Positions 10,926 through 20,749 of a stretch of DNA of 64,000 nucleotides are shown here, in pieces. Positions within the stretch are counted from its first letter, which is position 1. Each line of letters opens with the position of its first letter. Both the position numbers and the translations under genes were made by a program. This stretch comes from Isochrysis galbana. Its lineage: Eukaryota; Haptophyta; Isochrysidales; Isochrysidaceae. The notes under the pieces were generated by a model. The model searched no databases, was not told the DNA's origin, and was given only the letters and a program-made list of their open reading frames with translations. The stretch is taken from contig CM030932.1 of assembly GCA_018136815.1 (NCBI GenBank), positions 468,014-532,013 on the forward strand. The letters run 5' to 3'.

Positions 10926-11900
10926 CTCCCAAGCTCGCGCAGGAGTTTTTTTGTACACTATGCGGCTGTTAGCTTCTAGGGTAGCTTCTGGCTACTACGC
11001 TACTACTACTACATCATCACTATCACTTATCACTTATCACTACATCCATCTCTCTACTATAGAGCTCTCCCCCACTCTAGAGCCCTCACAGACATCGGAC
11101 GCACACCACACACCACACACCACACACCACACACCACCGTCGCGCCCACGCGCCCACCGCGAGCCACATCTCCCAAGCTCGCGCAGGAGTTTTTTTGTAC
11201 TATGCGGCTGTTAGCTTCTAGCCTCCAGCTACTACGCTACTACGCTACTACTACTACATCATCACTATCACTTATCACTTATCACTACATCCATCTCTCT
11301 ACTATAGAGCTCTCCCCCACTCTAGAGCCCCCACAGACATCGGACGCACACCACACACCACACGACACCACACACCACACACCACCGTCGCGCGTCGCGC
11401 CCACGCGCCCACCGCGAGCCACATCTCCCAAGCTCGCGCAGGAGTTTTTTTGTACTATGCGGCTGTTAGCTTCTAGCCTCCAGCTACTACGCTACTACGC
11501 TACTACTACTACATCATCACTATCACTTATCATTTATCACTACATCCATCTCTCTACTATAGAGCTCTCCCCCCACTCTAGAGCCTCCACAGACATCGGA
11601 CGCACACCACACACCACACACCACACACCACCGTCGCGCCCACCGCGAGCCACATCTCCCAACCTCGCGCAGGAGTTTTTTTGTACACTGTGCTGTTGTT
11701 AGCTTCTAGGGTAGCTTCTGGCTACTACGATACTACTACTACATCATCATCATCACTATCACTTATCACTACATCCACATCCACCTCTCTACTATATATA
11801 GAGCTCTCCCCCACCTTAGAGCCTCCACAGACATCGGACGCACACCACACACCACACACCACACACCTGCGAGCCACATCTCCTAAGCTCCACGCTCAAG
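10905..11900. repeat. Tandem array of ~230-255 bp units carrying a promoter/start-codon region
   Basis: The marker AGGAGTTTTTTTG recurs at 10941, 11185, 11440 and 11671, giving periods of 244, 255 and 231 bp, with a fifth degenerate end near 11865-11900. Each unit contains a (CACA) microsatellite, CTATAGAGCTCTCCCC, CTACTAC and ATCACTTATC stretches and CGCGAGCCACATCTCC. On the minus strand that last block is the start codon and first residues (MWLA) of the gene at 9937-10925. The array therefore repeats the putative promoter, 5' UTR and first codons rather than anonymous satellite DNA. Confidence 0.85.
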
Positions 11901-11965
11901 CAGAATTCTTTCGCGTACTATGTGACATAGCTATGTTGCATGTTATTGTGCTACACTGCACACAA

Positions 11966-12035
11966 CTATCGTTAAAACGATAGGGTCATGGAGCGCGCGC
12001 CGCTCCCCTCCCCCTCCACCTCCACCGTCTGACGA
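11966..12035 (+). mobile_element. MERA 5' end fragment with hairpin
   Basis: Carries CTATCGTTAAAACGATAG (11966-11983), an 8-bp stem with a 2-nt loop, then ATG-GAG-CGC-GCG at 11988. Only the first few codons resemble other MERA copies before the sequence changes to a different repeat. Confidence 0.55.
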
Positions 12036-12039
12036 ATTG

Positions 12040-12300
12040 GAGTGGCCCATAGGGCCTGAGGGCAATGAGGAATGAGGAAGGGGCGAAGCCGGCGGCAGGC
12101 GCGGCGAGGGAGACCACTTCAGAGGTGCTGACGGGCTGAAGCCCGTCAGCAGAGGAAGGCGGGCAGGCGGGCTTGAGCGAGGGCGAGGACGGCGGCGAGA
12201 GCGACATCGAGCGAGGGGCGAGAGGCGAGGGTGAGTGAGAGGAGGGCTGTGATGGCAGGGGCTGGTGAGGCGAGGCGAGGTTGTAGGGTCTGAGTGTTAC
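12040..12300 (-). repeat. Copy of gag-like leader repeat also at 52350-52530
   Basis: On the minus strand the sequence encodes MSLSPPSSPSLKPACPPSS, and its upstream leader reads CAGCCCCTGCCATCACAG. The same protein start and leader occur on the plus strand near 52350-52530, and a related MSAPSSRSPSPKP start lies at 37633. The two copies are probably 5' regions (UTR plus start of a Pro/Ser-rich ORF) of one retroelement family. Confidence 0.5.
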
Positions 12301-12612
12301 GAGCTTTGGGTAGAGTTATGGAGCTCGCTAGAATGTAATGTGGTTCATAACACATACGTGGACGGTTACACGACCGCCTTTACAAAAGAGGAATGCGAAC
12401 AATGCTTCCCCAATAACGACACTTACGCCAGATTCAGGGGCGAATACATACATAAGCAATCATTTCTAGATTCGTGGCAACTGATAGTCGACCATGCCGA
12501 TGTGCGCTCAGGAGCGCAACCTTTCAACCAACACCGAAAACGAGCCAAACATCAGACGCCCGTCGAATGCGAGAAGTGGGCGACGATGCCGTGCTCTTTC
12601 GTGCGCATTTGA
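12265..12612 (+). CDS. Hypothetical ORF, unrecognised
   Basis: The part from about 12330 to 12530 has lower GC than its surroundings and a normal-looking amino-acid mix (CEQCFPNNDTYARFRGEY), unlike the compositional ORFs nearby. I recognise no family. It could be a fragment of a mobile-element protein or one exon of an unmodelled gene; the N-terminal part overlaps the leader repeat on the other strand. Confidence 0.2.
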   Translation: MRRGEVVGSECYELWVELWSSLECNVVHNTYVDGYTTAFTKEECEQCFPNNDTYARFRGEYIHKQSFLDSWQLIVDHADVRSGAQPFNQHRKRAKHQTPVECEKWATMPCSFVRI

Positions 12613-12997
12613 AGAATGCGGGGGTAATTGAGGTATACGTGCACAGAGAGCTGCACGGTGTGGACACAACACGGCCCGCGCGTTCTCGCAGCCCATGTCG
12701 TCGAAGGCGCCCCACACCCATGACGAGCGCTTTTGGCCGCTGCTCCTCGCGCGTTGCATCACGTGCGCGTTTGCCTGCGCGACTGTGCCCGCCAAGTCCA
12801 CTGTAGCATAGTCATCCCCTCCCTCTTGTGCCGCTTGAAGGTGCGGGCCATCAAAAGTCCCAGTGCACCACCCGAACACGGGGGGAAATTACCCCCCGTA
12901 TATATACATGTTATATTTACTAGAGTATTCGACCCCCCTCTCCGACCCCCCTCCCTCCCCCCCCCCCCCCCCCCACACACACTCAATTGCATCGTGA

Positions 12998-14363
12998 TCA
13001 CAGCAGAGTAACCTGCACCTTGAGCTTCCTCAGCTGTGAGAGCATTGGCTGGCTCTCCGCGCCAATAGGGTTGCACGAGAGGTTTACCGACGACAGCCGG
13101 AAGCTCCGCGCGAGCTCGCACAGGCGCTGCACGCCCGCCGGTCCGATCCGGTTGCGGTCGAGGATGAGCGTATGGGTCCTCCGACACGCTCCTGCGTGAT
13201 CGAACCCAAGAGGGTCGCTCTCGCTCCTAAACTGAGACGGCAGCGCTGACGCGAGCACTTCGCCTAAACGGTCCGTGCATGCACGACAGCATCAGCGCAT
13301 CCATCCCGTCAATGTCGGCGGCGCAGGGGTCCGCGTGCGCCTCCAGCAAGACGCCCACGCACGAGCCATGTCCATGTTCCACCGCATAGTGCAGGGGCGT
13401 CCATCTGTCCTCGTCGGCCGTGTGCACGCCCGCTCTCGCCCGCACGAGCGCCTTAACGCACCCCTCGTTCCCATTGCACGCGGCCCGCGCCAGGGCCGTC
13501 AGACCGGTCGATGTGCAGTCGGTCAGTCGCGCGCCGGCGCGCACCAGCATGTCGATGCACAACACGTGCCCAGAGTGGCTGCTGGTCTCGGAGGCGGCAA
13601 TGATCAGGGCGGTCCACCCATGTGACTCAGACGCGTGCGGCGAGGCCTTGGCGCACAGCAGCTCATCCGCGCACATGTGGTGCCCCCGTGCGCAAGCGAA
13701 CATCAAAGGCGTGTACCCCTTGGCGCTGCTCGCGTCCACCGCGGCTCTGGCGCGGAGAAGGGCCTGTGCGCACTCGTGGCTGCCCACTTGGCATGCCACC
13801 AAGAGGGCCGTCTTCCCGCTTGGTGGGCTCAGCTCGAGCGCGGCCTTGGCACGAAGCAGCACCTCCACACACGGCGCATGTCGGTATCTGCAGGCCCATA
13901 GAAGGGGGGTGAACCCCTTGTCGTCCACCGCGTCGGCGTGGGCACCCGCGTGCAGGAGGCGCTCAACGCACGAGAAGTTGCCTTGCTTGCACGCGGCCAT
14001 GAGGGCTGTCAACCCTCCGCCTGCCGCGCTCTCCTCGAGGCGTCCCGCGTGACCCTGTCCGAGCAGGAGCTCGACGGCTCGCACATCGTCGCCCTCTACG
14101 AGGGGTGGTGTCATGTCAGGGAGAACGAGGCGAAGGAGGGGGCTGGGGCGCTGGGCGTGTAGAGGGGCCGGGGCGCTGGGCGGATGGGGGACGGCTCGGC
14201 GGCTGAGGAGGGGGAGGGGGGAGGCGAGGGGTTGGGGGAGCTCGGCGGGGAGGGGGGGGTGGGGGGACTCGGCGGGGGGAAGGGGGGGCGGGGACTCAGG
14301 GGGGGGGGACTCAGTGGCGGGGGGAAGGGGGTCGAGAATAATCATACCGTCAGGGGGCCCCAT
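12998..14363 (-). CDS. Ankyrin-repeat protein with C-terminal LRR module
   Basis: The main ORF (14363-13227) has a Pro/Ser-rich N-terminus and then about eight ankyrin repeats, each with the GxTALMxAC...CVxxLLxAxA pattern typical of protein-interaction solenoids. Just downstream in another frame, ending at 12998, are about 60 residues of RNI-type LRR (HTLILDRNRIGPAGVQRL and LSSVNLSCNPIG). The two parts abut with no clear intron, so either a short unresolved intron lies near 13210-13280 or a frameshift separates them. Translation could begin at the inner Met before TPPLVEGDDV rather than at 14363, because the first 80 residues sit in a G/C-rich low-complexity stretch. The biological role cannot be inferred; ankyrin and LRR scaffolds are common in algae. 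Confidence 0.6.
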
Positions 14364-14388
14364 CTTTTCACAAGCAGTGTGACCTTTT

Positions 14389-14967
14389 TCACAGGAGGCG
14401 TCTTGTGAAAAGCCCAGTGAAGTGTGTGTGTGGGGGGGGGGCAGTCACAATGGGGACGGTCGAAGTCCCGCGCCTTTTGGCGCGGAGGGGGGGGGGGGTA
14501 TTGGAAGTCACAAGTGTCAGAGCGGGGACGGTAGAAGTCCCGCACCTTTGCCGCGCCACAAGCCTCGCCGCAGCGGCAGCTTCGGCCATTTCCGCAGCTT
14601 TCTTTGCCGCCTCCTCCTCCTTCTCGATTCGCTTGGCTTCAGCTACCGCCTCCAGCTGGGCGATCCGAGTTTTCTCACGCTCACGCTCCTTGAAGTCGGC
14701 GATCATGTCTTCGCAGGCCGCGAGGTGCTCCATGGGCTCCCAGGTGTTGTCGCGCGTGTCGTAGCCCTTCCACTTCACAAGCCACTGGGTCACGCCCTTG
14801 GCCTTGCGCTCGCGAATGATCTTCTCTGGCTCATAGGTATCGTTGCCTGCGGCGCCGTCGAAAGCGCTGCTCGGGGTGCGCTTCGTCTGCCCGCCTTGGG
14901 CCTGCAGTGGCCGTGTTGCCGCCGCTGGCGCTGCCTTATTCTTTCCGTTGGCTTTCTTGGGCGCCAT
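14389..14967 (-). CDS. Chromodomain protein
   Basis: After a Lys/Ala-rich N-terminus (MAPKKANGKNKAAP), residues 45-93 form a chromodomain: YEPEKIIRER, then QWLVKWKGYD, then NTWEPMEHL. The likely aromatic cage residues are Y45, W66 and Y69, matching the methyl-lysine cage of HP1-type domains. An alanine/glutamate/lysine helix follows (about 95-138). A GTGCGG donor after 14546 suggests the exon ends near residue 140; beyond it the frame runs through a low-complexity duplication (RGTSTVP twice). It may be a host HP1-like reader or a chromodomain derived from a chromovirus integrase; no integrase core is present. The 3' exon(s) were not found. Confidence 0.7.
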   Translation of the reverse strand: MAPKKANGKNKAAPAAATRPLQAQGGQTKRTPSSAFDGAAGNDTYEPEKIIRERKAKGVTQWLVKWKGYDTRDNTWEPMEHLAACEDMIADFKEREREKTRIAQLEAVAEAKRIEKEEEAAKKAAEMAEAAAAARLVARQRCGTSTVPALTLVTSNTPPPLRAKRRGTSTVPIVTAPPPHTHFTGLFTRRLL

Positions 14968-15220
14968 CCCCTTTTGCGACCAGCGACACCGTGCGCCTGT
15001 GCGACCGCGCGACCGCGCCTTCGTAAGGATTTAGTATGCTTATAAGAAACTATAAAATAAATCCCCACGGAACGCGGAGCGCAGAGCCCGGGCGCCCGGG
15101 CCAAGCAGTTAACTGCCGGACTAACTGCCTCCTCGAGCCCCAACCAGTTAGCTTAACTGGTCCTCCTAGAGGCAATAACTGCCACTCTCCAAAAGCAGCA
15201 GTTACTGGCAGTCCCTAGCC

Positions 15221-15475
15221 TTGATAGGGACCTACAACCGCTTCACAAACAGAGACCCAACCTGCCGCCTCTGCAAATTAGCCACAGAAACCTCCACCCA
15301 CCTAGGATACTGCACAGCACTGGACAACACATTTGAAACGCTCGACGCACTCACAGACTCCACCCCAACACGACTCGTCACGACTCCCGCCGACAAGGCC
15401 GTCGAACAGAGGATAGAGAATAGAGAATGGAATCGTGAGATCGTAAGGAGAGTGAGAGTGAGAGTGAGAATGTGA
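15221..15475 (+). pseudogene. Non-LTR retroelement C-terminal zinc-knuckle fragment
   Basis: The frame contains YNRFTNRDPTCRLCK followed by ETSTHLGYC. This fits the CxxC...HxxxxC zinc-binding region (zf-RVT type) found after the reverse transcriptase of many non-LTR elements. Only this tail is present, and it ends in an (AG/TG)n stretch (VRVRVRM). Just upstream (15095-15200) is a series of short palindromes built on CAGTTAACTG and CCAGTTAGCTTAACTGG. Confidence 0.5.
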
Positions 15476-15734
15476 GAGTTAGACGAGCCGGTGGCTGACG
15501 CGTGCACAAGGGGGGAACCGCCTAATGGTGGGGGGAGAAGGAGAAGGGCCTGGGGAGTGGGGGTGTGGGGTGTGGGGTGTAGAAAGTTTGCTGCGTGAAA
15601 GTCGTGGGTCCTGAGTCCTGAGCCGCGTGTGCGGTGTTACGATTGTACATTGTACATTGTACATTCCACACAGGTGTTTGTGTGGTTTTTTTATCTCTCC
15701 CATCTAAAGTAGGGGGGAGTGGGGAGGGAGAGGG

Positions 15735-16130
15735 AGCCTAGTTGTCACGTCAGGCCTGACGTCACGCTGTCGTCAGGTAGGTGTCAGGTCAGTTGTCAGT
15801 TGAACCTGACGGTGACCGTCAGACGTCTACTTGTCATATGGCTGACCGATCTCTACGATTAAAAATATTAGAAAGGAATATATGAAAGGTACAAGTTGTC
15901 AAAAAAGAGTGACCCGTGCCGATAGCACTATCCTTACCAGCACAGATCCGAGCAGTCTCGCACGCGTGCCGCGTGCAACCTAACCTCTGCCGCGACGCAC
16001 TGTGCACTGTGCCACCGTAGCGTGCGTAACACCATGGTCGAATTTTGCACTATATAGCGTATACTTTTATAAACATTAATTGGACCTGACGTCAGGTCTG
16101 ACGTCACTGACGTCAGGTTGTGTAAGGCCC
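15735..16130. promoter_or_regulatory. Cluster of TGACGTCA palindromes upstream of the JmjC-like gene
   Basis: TGACGTCA occurs at 15757-15764, 16087-16094, 16099-16106 and 16108-16115, within longer CCTGACGTCAGG-type palindromes. The intervening sequence is AT-rich, with TATATAG and TTATAAACATTAATT. TGACGTCA is the classic CRE/bZIP binding site. The two clusters are roughly inverted with respect to each other, so the stretch could instead be a MITE. The next gene starts at 16405. Confidence 0.35.
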
Positions 16131-16404
16131 CGTGGACATGACACCTGCCGATAGGTTGATAGGTTTGACAAGCCCGGGATGAGGGAGCGAGCTCTCTCGT
16201 TTAAATACTAAAGTTAGAGTAGCGGCACGAGCGACCGATCTAGGATTAAAAAGAGCTCGCGCCGCGCGGAGGGGGGGAGGCAGAGAGAGAGAGAGAGAGT
16301 GGAGAGAGAGAGAAGAGAGCGGAGAGAAGAAGGGAGTTGGGGGGGTTAGAAAGAAAGAAGAAGAGAGAGATGAGAGAGAAGAGAGAGGGAGCTGAGGGAA
16401 GGCG

Positions 16405-18303
16405 ATGGCGCGCGCCATCCCTCTCTCTCTCCTCTCTCTCCTCTCGTGCGTGGTCCCTGAGTCGTATGCGTCGTGTGCGCGTGCGCCAGCGAGCCGGATT
16501 GCGGCTGCCCCTCCTCCCTCTCGCTCCGCCTTCGATCTCGCCCACGCCCTCACTAGAACGAGCTCTCTTCCCCCTTTTAGCTGGCGCTTCTCTCTCTCTT
16601 CTCTCGTCTCCGCACCTTCCTTCGTCTCCTACAGCTGGGCGCGGGCGCCATTCAAGCTGAACGAGCGGTGGGGGTTTGCCGTGGATGCCTACACCATGGC
16701 CGATGTCGCTGCCGACGTGACGCGCCTGCCACCCATGTTTGTGGCGAGGGGAGTCGTGCACGAGGGAGGTATCTACAATGCTCCGATGGACGAGGGCTTC
16801 ACCTTCTCCTCTGTGGAGGAGGCGATGGAGAGCGCGACGGTGGTGCTGCTCAATGCGGGCTTTCTGATTCCCAAGCTCGCGGTCGTCTCGCTCGCCATGC
16901 TCGAGGCGACGCTGCTGCCCATCTGGCTCAACGTCTACCTCTCGCGGCCGGGCCTCACGCGCTCGACGCAGCTTCACACTGACAAGCAGGACGTCCTGCT
17001 CGTGCAGTGCTCGGGACGCAAGCGGTGGCGCGTGTACGCGCCGCCCGAGCCGTCCAAGGCGGCTGGACTCGACCCATTCGGCCGAGGCAAAGGCACCGAC
17101 CTCAACTGGGAGCCGGGCGAGCTGCTGCTCGACGTCACGACGGTGCGCGCGCCACCGCGTGCTCAGCCTCACGGGCTCGCCGCGAGCGCGGCAAGGGCAT
17201 CCGTGCTCGCCCCGCGCGGTCCCCCCCCCACATACGCGTGCGAATCCCACGCGGACCCGCACAGACCGTCCGCCCGGCCCCGCGCGCTCCACCCACTGCG
17301 CGCCCCACTGCGCACCTACCGTTGGGCTAGCGGTGTCCCCACCCCAGCCCCTTCTCGCTCCGCCCTGCAGGCACCTGGCGAGGTGCTCTATATTCCCGCC
17401 GGCTTCCCCCATGAGACGGACACGCTCGCCGAAGCCTCGCGCGACGACGGTGTGCCGGCATCCGCCGCGGGCGGAGTGTTGCTCCGCGACGGCACCGGCG
17501 AGGACGAGTTCTCGGTCCATCTGACCATTGGCGTCGACACGCACTTGTGGGGCCTCAACTATGCCACACTGCGTGAGCAGGCCCTCCTCGCGGTCGGCCA
17601 GCCCGCGACGATCACGCTGCCTTCGGGCGCGCAGGCACCCATCACCGCCCTCCCGCTCGAGCAGTGGTCGGCGCTGAGCGAGCCGCTGCCGCTCGGCTTC
17701 CTCGCCGCGCCCCACCTAGAGGCGGTGGCACCCGTCGACGCCTCCGCCGCGAGCGCCGATCTTGCGATCGCCAAAGGGAGCCTCGTCTCCCACATCGCGG
17801 CGGAAGCGGCGCGCCGTATGGTGGCCGCCGAGACCGAGCGCTGCAGAAGTATGGTGGGCGCGCCGGAAGACGCGTCGGTCGACACGGTGTGCGAATCGCT
17901 CGTCAGCGCGCTCAAGCTACGAGACGTCGCCTCGCGCTTTGTCGACCATCACGCGGCGGTGCTCGCCATCCAGGAGACCGTGTACCGCCGCACTGCACAC
18001 GAGCCGTCCACCGGCGGGCCGCCCTCGATGCGCGAGCGCAAGGCAGCGATCGATCAGCTATTTGGCGCGATGGACCAGCTCGACCTCGTGATGGATAACC
18101 TCGCCAAGGGCGTCGCGCCGCCCTCGGCCGCTGCGCTGCACACCGCCGCCGTGGGTCGTGCCGGGCCCGCCGGGCCGACTGCCGCCGCGGCCGCCCCAGG
18201 CCTAGCGAGCGGCAGCAGCGCCAAGGCCGGCGGCTTTGGCGGAGGTGGGGCGCCCGCCAAGGCGGGTAAGAAGGGCGGGAAGGCCAAGTCGAAGAAGCGA
18301 TAA
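16405..18303 (+). CDS. Cupin/JmjC-type 2-oxoglutarate oxygenase-like protein
   Basis: Modelled as 16405-17142 joined to 17371-18303. The 228-bp intron (GTGCGC...CTGCAG) is phase 0 and a multiple of 3 with no stop, so retention would also stay open. The spliced protein has about 556 aa. The core is the ribosomal-oxygenase (MINA/NO66, cupin_4) type: LNVYLSRPG, iron ligands H191 and D193 in QLHTDKQDV, GRKRWRVYAPP, then APGEVLYIPAGFPHET supplying the third ligand, H260. Family members hydroxylate ribosomal proteins or histones. The C-terminus is helical and ends in a Lys-rich tail (KKGGKAKSKKR). The first 25 residues are hydrophobic and signal-like, but a CTCCTACAG at 16634 could be an acceptor, so the 5' end may be spliced differently. 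A purine tract (16260-16395) precedes the start. Confidence 0.7.
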   Translation: MARAIPLSLLSLLSCVVPESYASCARAPASRIAAAPPPSRSAFDLAHALTRTSSLPPFSWRFSLSSLVSAPSFVSYSWARAPFKLNERWGFAVDAYTMADVAADVTRLPPMFVARGVVHEGGIYNAPMDEGFTFSSVEEAMESATVVLLNAGFLIPKLAVVSLAMLEATLLPIWLNVYLSRPGLTRSTQLHTDKQDVLLVQCSGRKRWRVYAPPEPSKAAGLDPFGRGKGTDLNWEPGELLLDVTTVRAPPRAQPHGLAASAARASVLAPRGPPPTYACESHADPHRPSARPRALHPLRAPLRTYRWASGVPTPAPSRSALQAPGEVLYIPAGFPHETDTLAEASRDDGVPASAAGGVLLRDGTGEDEFSVHLTIGVDTHLWGLNYATLREQALLAVGQPATITLPSGAQAPITALPLEQWSALSEPLPLGFLAAPHLEAVAPVDASAASADLAIAKGSLVSHIAAEAARRMVAAETERCRSMVGAPEDASVDTVCESLVSALKLRDVASRFVDHHAAVLAIQETVYRRTAHEPSTGGPPSMRERKAAIDQLFGAMDQLDLVMDNLAKGVAPPSAAALHTAAVGRAGPAGPTAAAAAPGLASGSSAKAGGFGGGGAPAKAGKKGGKAKSKKR

Positions 18304-19594
18304 GCGGCTGGGCCGGCTGCGGGATGTATTCGCGCATGAGGGGGTGGGGGAATGGGAGGGTTCCGGTGCGCCGGCCGCTGTAACTCGAGCACGCATGCTA
18401 CGGCACGCCGCTCCGCCGAGCGCACCGTACGGGGCAGGGGCGGGATTCTGGCTGAGAAGAATGGTTTGCCCTCATTTACACGGGTACGACCAACTTGGCA
18501 GCGGTGGCCATGGCGGTATGCCCCCTCGCATTGGTCGGAACAAGCCCCCTGGTCCCTCCCACGCAGCACATGTTGGCTTGGCTGCGAGCCTGCGTGTGTT
18601 GGGGACCCATTGAGCCGCATCGGGCTGCCGCCGTGGCGAATACGACATAGAGAGTCTAATAGAGACGAAGCACTGACCCCCAGACGGCAGCAAAGGTTAA
18701 CGGTGAGAAAGAAAGAGCAATATACCGCAATAGCTCATAGCTACAATAATCGGCGCCGACGGCACATCAACCGATGAAGCCCGCAACCGCAAGCTAGCTC
18801 AGCAACACGATGGCGGCTTGCCTATATTCGGTGCCAATTAGAGGAGGCCGCGTCAGCCTCCGACCCACTCCCGCCTCCGACCCACTCCCCTCTTCCCCTC
18901 GCAACGTTGCTCGGGAGGCTCTGCCGCGCGGAAGGCGGAAGGATGATTTTAACGGGTTATGGATTATTTTAACGGGTTATCCTTGGTCCTTGAGCCTGTG
19001 GCAGCGCGCAAGCAAAGCAACGCTTCGTAATGCATGCGCATGCCACACGCCGCATCCCTGATCGCTGAAGACATGCTTTGTAGCTACGCCCGCACGTTCC
19101 GCTCCCTCCCTCGCCATGCCTTATTGCAGCTACTCACCTAGCTTCTGCTATGTGGTTAGGGTGCGCTATAGCACGTGGGAGGGTGGGGTGGGGTGGGGGG
19201 GGAGGCACTAGCGCCACTTGCTTTTTAGAGTCATGTGTAGATCCACATGTGTAGTAGGGGTCATGTGGTGGGGCGGGCGCCTCGTGCCCTCCCGCTCAGG
19301 CACTAACGCCCCATCGAGGGCCGGGGGGGCCTTTCCGTCACCCTCATGCCCTCATGTCTCATGTCCTGCCTGTCGCTTTTGGGCCTTTTGGCATGGGCCG
19401 AGCAATTCATCTCAAACGAACGTGCCCAAACCCTCCCTATCTAGACGCGTACCGCAACTCGCACTCCTACGCCCACTCCAGACGTGCGTGCCTTCGAACT
19501 CACTCCCCCAGCCCCCAGCGACTCGTACCGACTACAAAACAAATCGTAACAAACTAGCCGCTACCGTTGCTACCGCTACTTACACGGCGTGAGG
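18304..19594. other. Intergenic sequence, no gene seen
   Basis: Beyond the 3' end of the JmjC-like gene nothing recognisable was found. There is a short direct repeat (ATTTTAACGGGTTATGGATT at about 18944, ATTTTAACGGGTTATCC at 18964) and a G-rich run at about 19180-19205. Confidence 0.45.
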
Positions 19595-20115
19595 CAGAAA
19601 CTATCGTTATAGTTTTAGCGATGGAGCGCGCGCCGACCGTTCCCACCTCCCAGCCCCCCGCCGTCACGACGCCCCATAGGGGCCGCCCCAAGCCGCCGGA
19701 GCGCCGGAGCCGGAGCCGAAGCGCTCGCAGGCCCCACCTCTGTCTGACCAGGACGTCGACATGGCGTCGCCTCCCTCTCCTCCTGCAAGCAGCCACAGAC
19801 ACAGGGAGCAGGCAAAATCCTGTTCCCTGCTGTCAACCAGGCTCAGGGCAATGCCCTACCCCCCAACTCTCTCGCTTCTCCACCCAACCAAGGACTCCCC
19901 ATGGACCATGGAGGGTGGCAGCACTGCTGTACTGCTGTCACCCCTATGGTGGCAACTCCTACCTTCAGTGCACCCCTCATGGGCGGGCACTTCACACAAC
20001 AAACAATCCAAGGGGCTTTTGCAGCCTCCAACACAACTCAACAACAACCCAGAGGTCATTCATACGCTGAGGCGACTCAGCACTCAGCAACTCAGCAAGC
20101 CCTACCAATAATTGA
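19595..20115 (+). mobile_element. MERA retroposon, divergent copy
   Basis: Begins with the hairpin AACTATCGTTATAGTT (19599-19614) and ATG at 19621, encoding MERAPTVPTSQPPAVTTPHR. Later it carries SAPLMGGHFT, which matches SAPNMGGHFT in the +1 frame of the copy at 46550. The frame is broken relative to the intact copy, and the 3' tail and target duplication are not identifiable. Confidence 0.6.
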
Positions 20116-20194
20116 TAATGATATAATGGGTAATGGGTGGATGGAGGTTGGTCGTAGCGACCCCGAGGTGGATGCTTGTACTACTTTGGTACTT

Positions 20195-20697
20195 TGGTAC
20201 CACCTCCCCCCCCCCCCCCTCTTTCCCTCTTTCCCTCTTTCCCTCTTTCCCTCCTTCCCTCTTCTCTCTCGCCTCCGCTCACACCTCTTCTCTAGTCTGC
20301 CCACTTTACTCCTACGAGTAAAATTGGACTTTACTCCTACCTCTTCCCTCCCCTCTCCTTTTTGTTTTCTCTCCCCCCCTCCTCTCCCCCTCCGCGCGGA
20401 CTAACCTTATAATCTTCCGGCCCCCACGTTTCTTCCCCGCCGCTCTCTCTCTCTCTCTCTCTCCCTCCCTATTTCTTTCTCCCTCTCCCCCTTGCCCTCC
20501 CTCTCACAAAAGTATTCGATCTCTCGTTCTCACTTGTACCTAAACAGCAGCCCCTCCCTCCCCCCTCTTCCCACCGCGCGCCGTGTGTCGCCTCTCTCTC
20601 TCTTCTTCTCTACCTTTAGAGTACTCTCTCTCTCTCTCTCTCTTTCTCTCTTCTCTCTTCTCTCTCTCTCTCTTCTCTCTTCTCTCTTCTCTCTTCT

Positions 20698-20749
<52 letters not shown>

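Noticed and set aside
10905..11900. CRISPR-like regular spacing
   Set aside because: The repeated unit is 230-255 bp with no short repeat/unique spacer structure, and the genome is eukaryotic; it is a tandem duplication.
16246..17715. 489-codon minus-strand ORF opposite the JmjC-like gene
   Set aside because: Antisense shadow; the plus frame has a complete iron-binding motif set and a well-placed intron.
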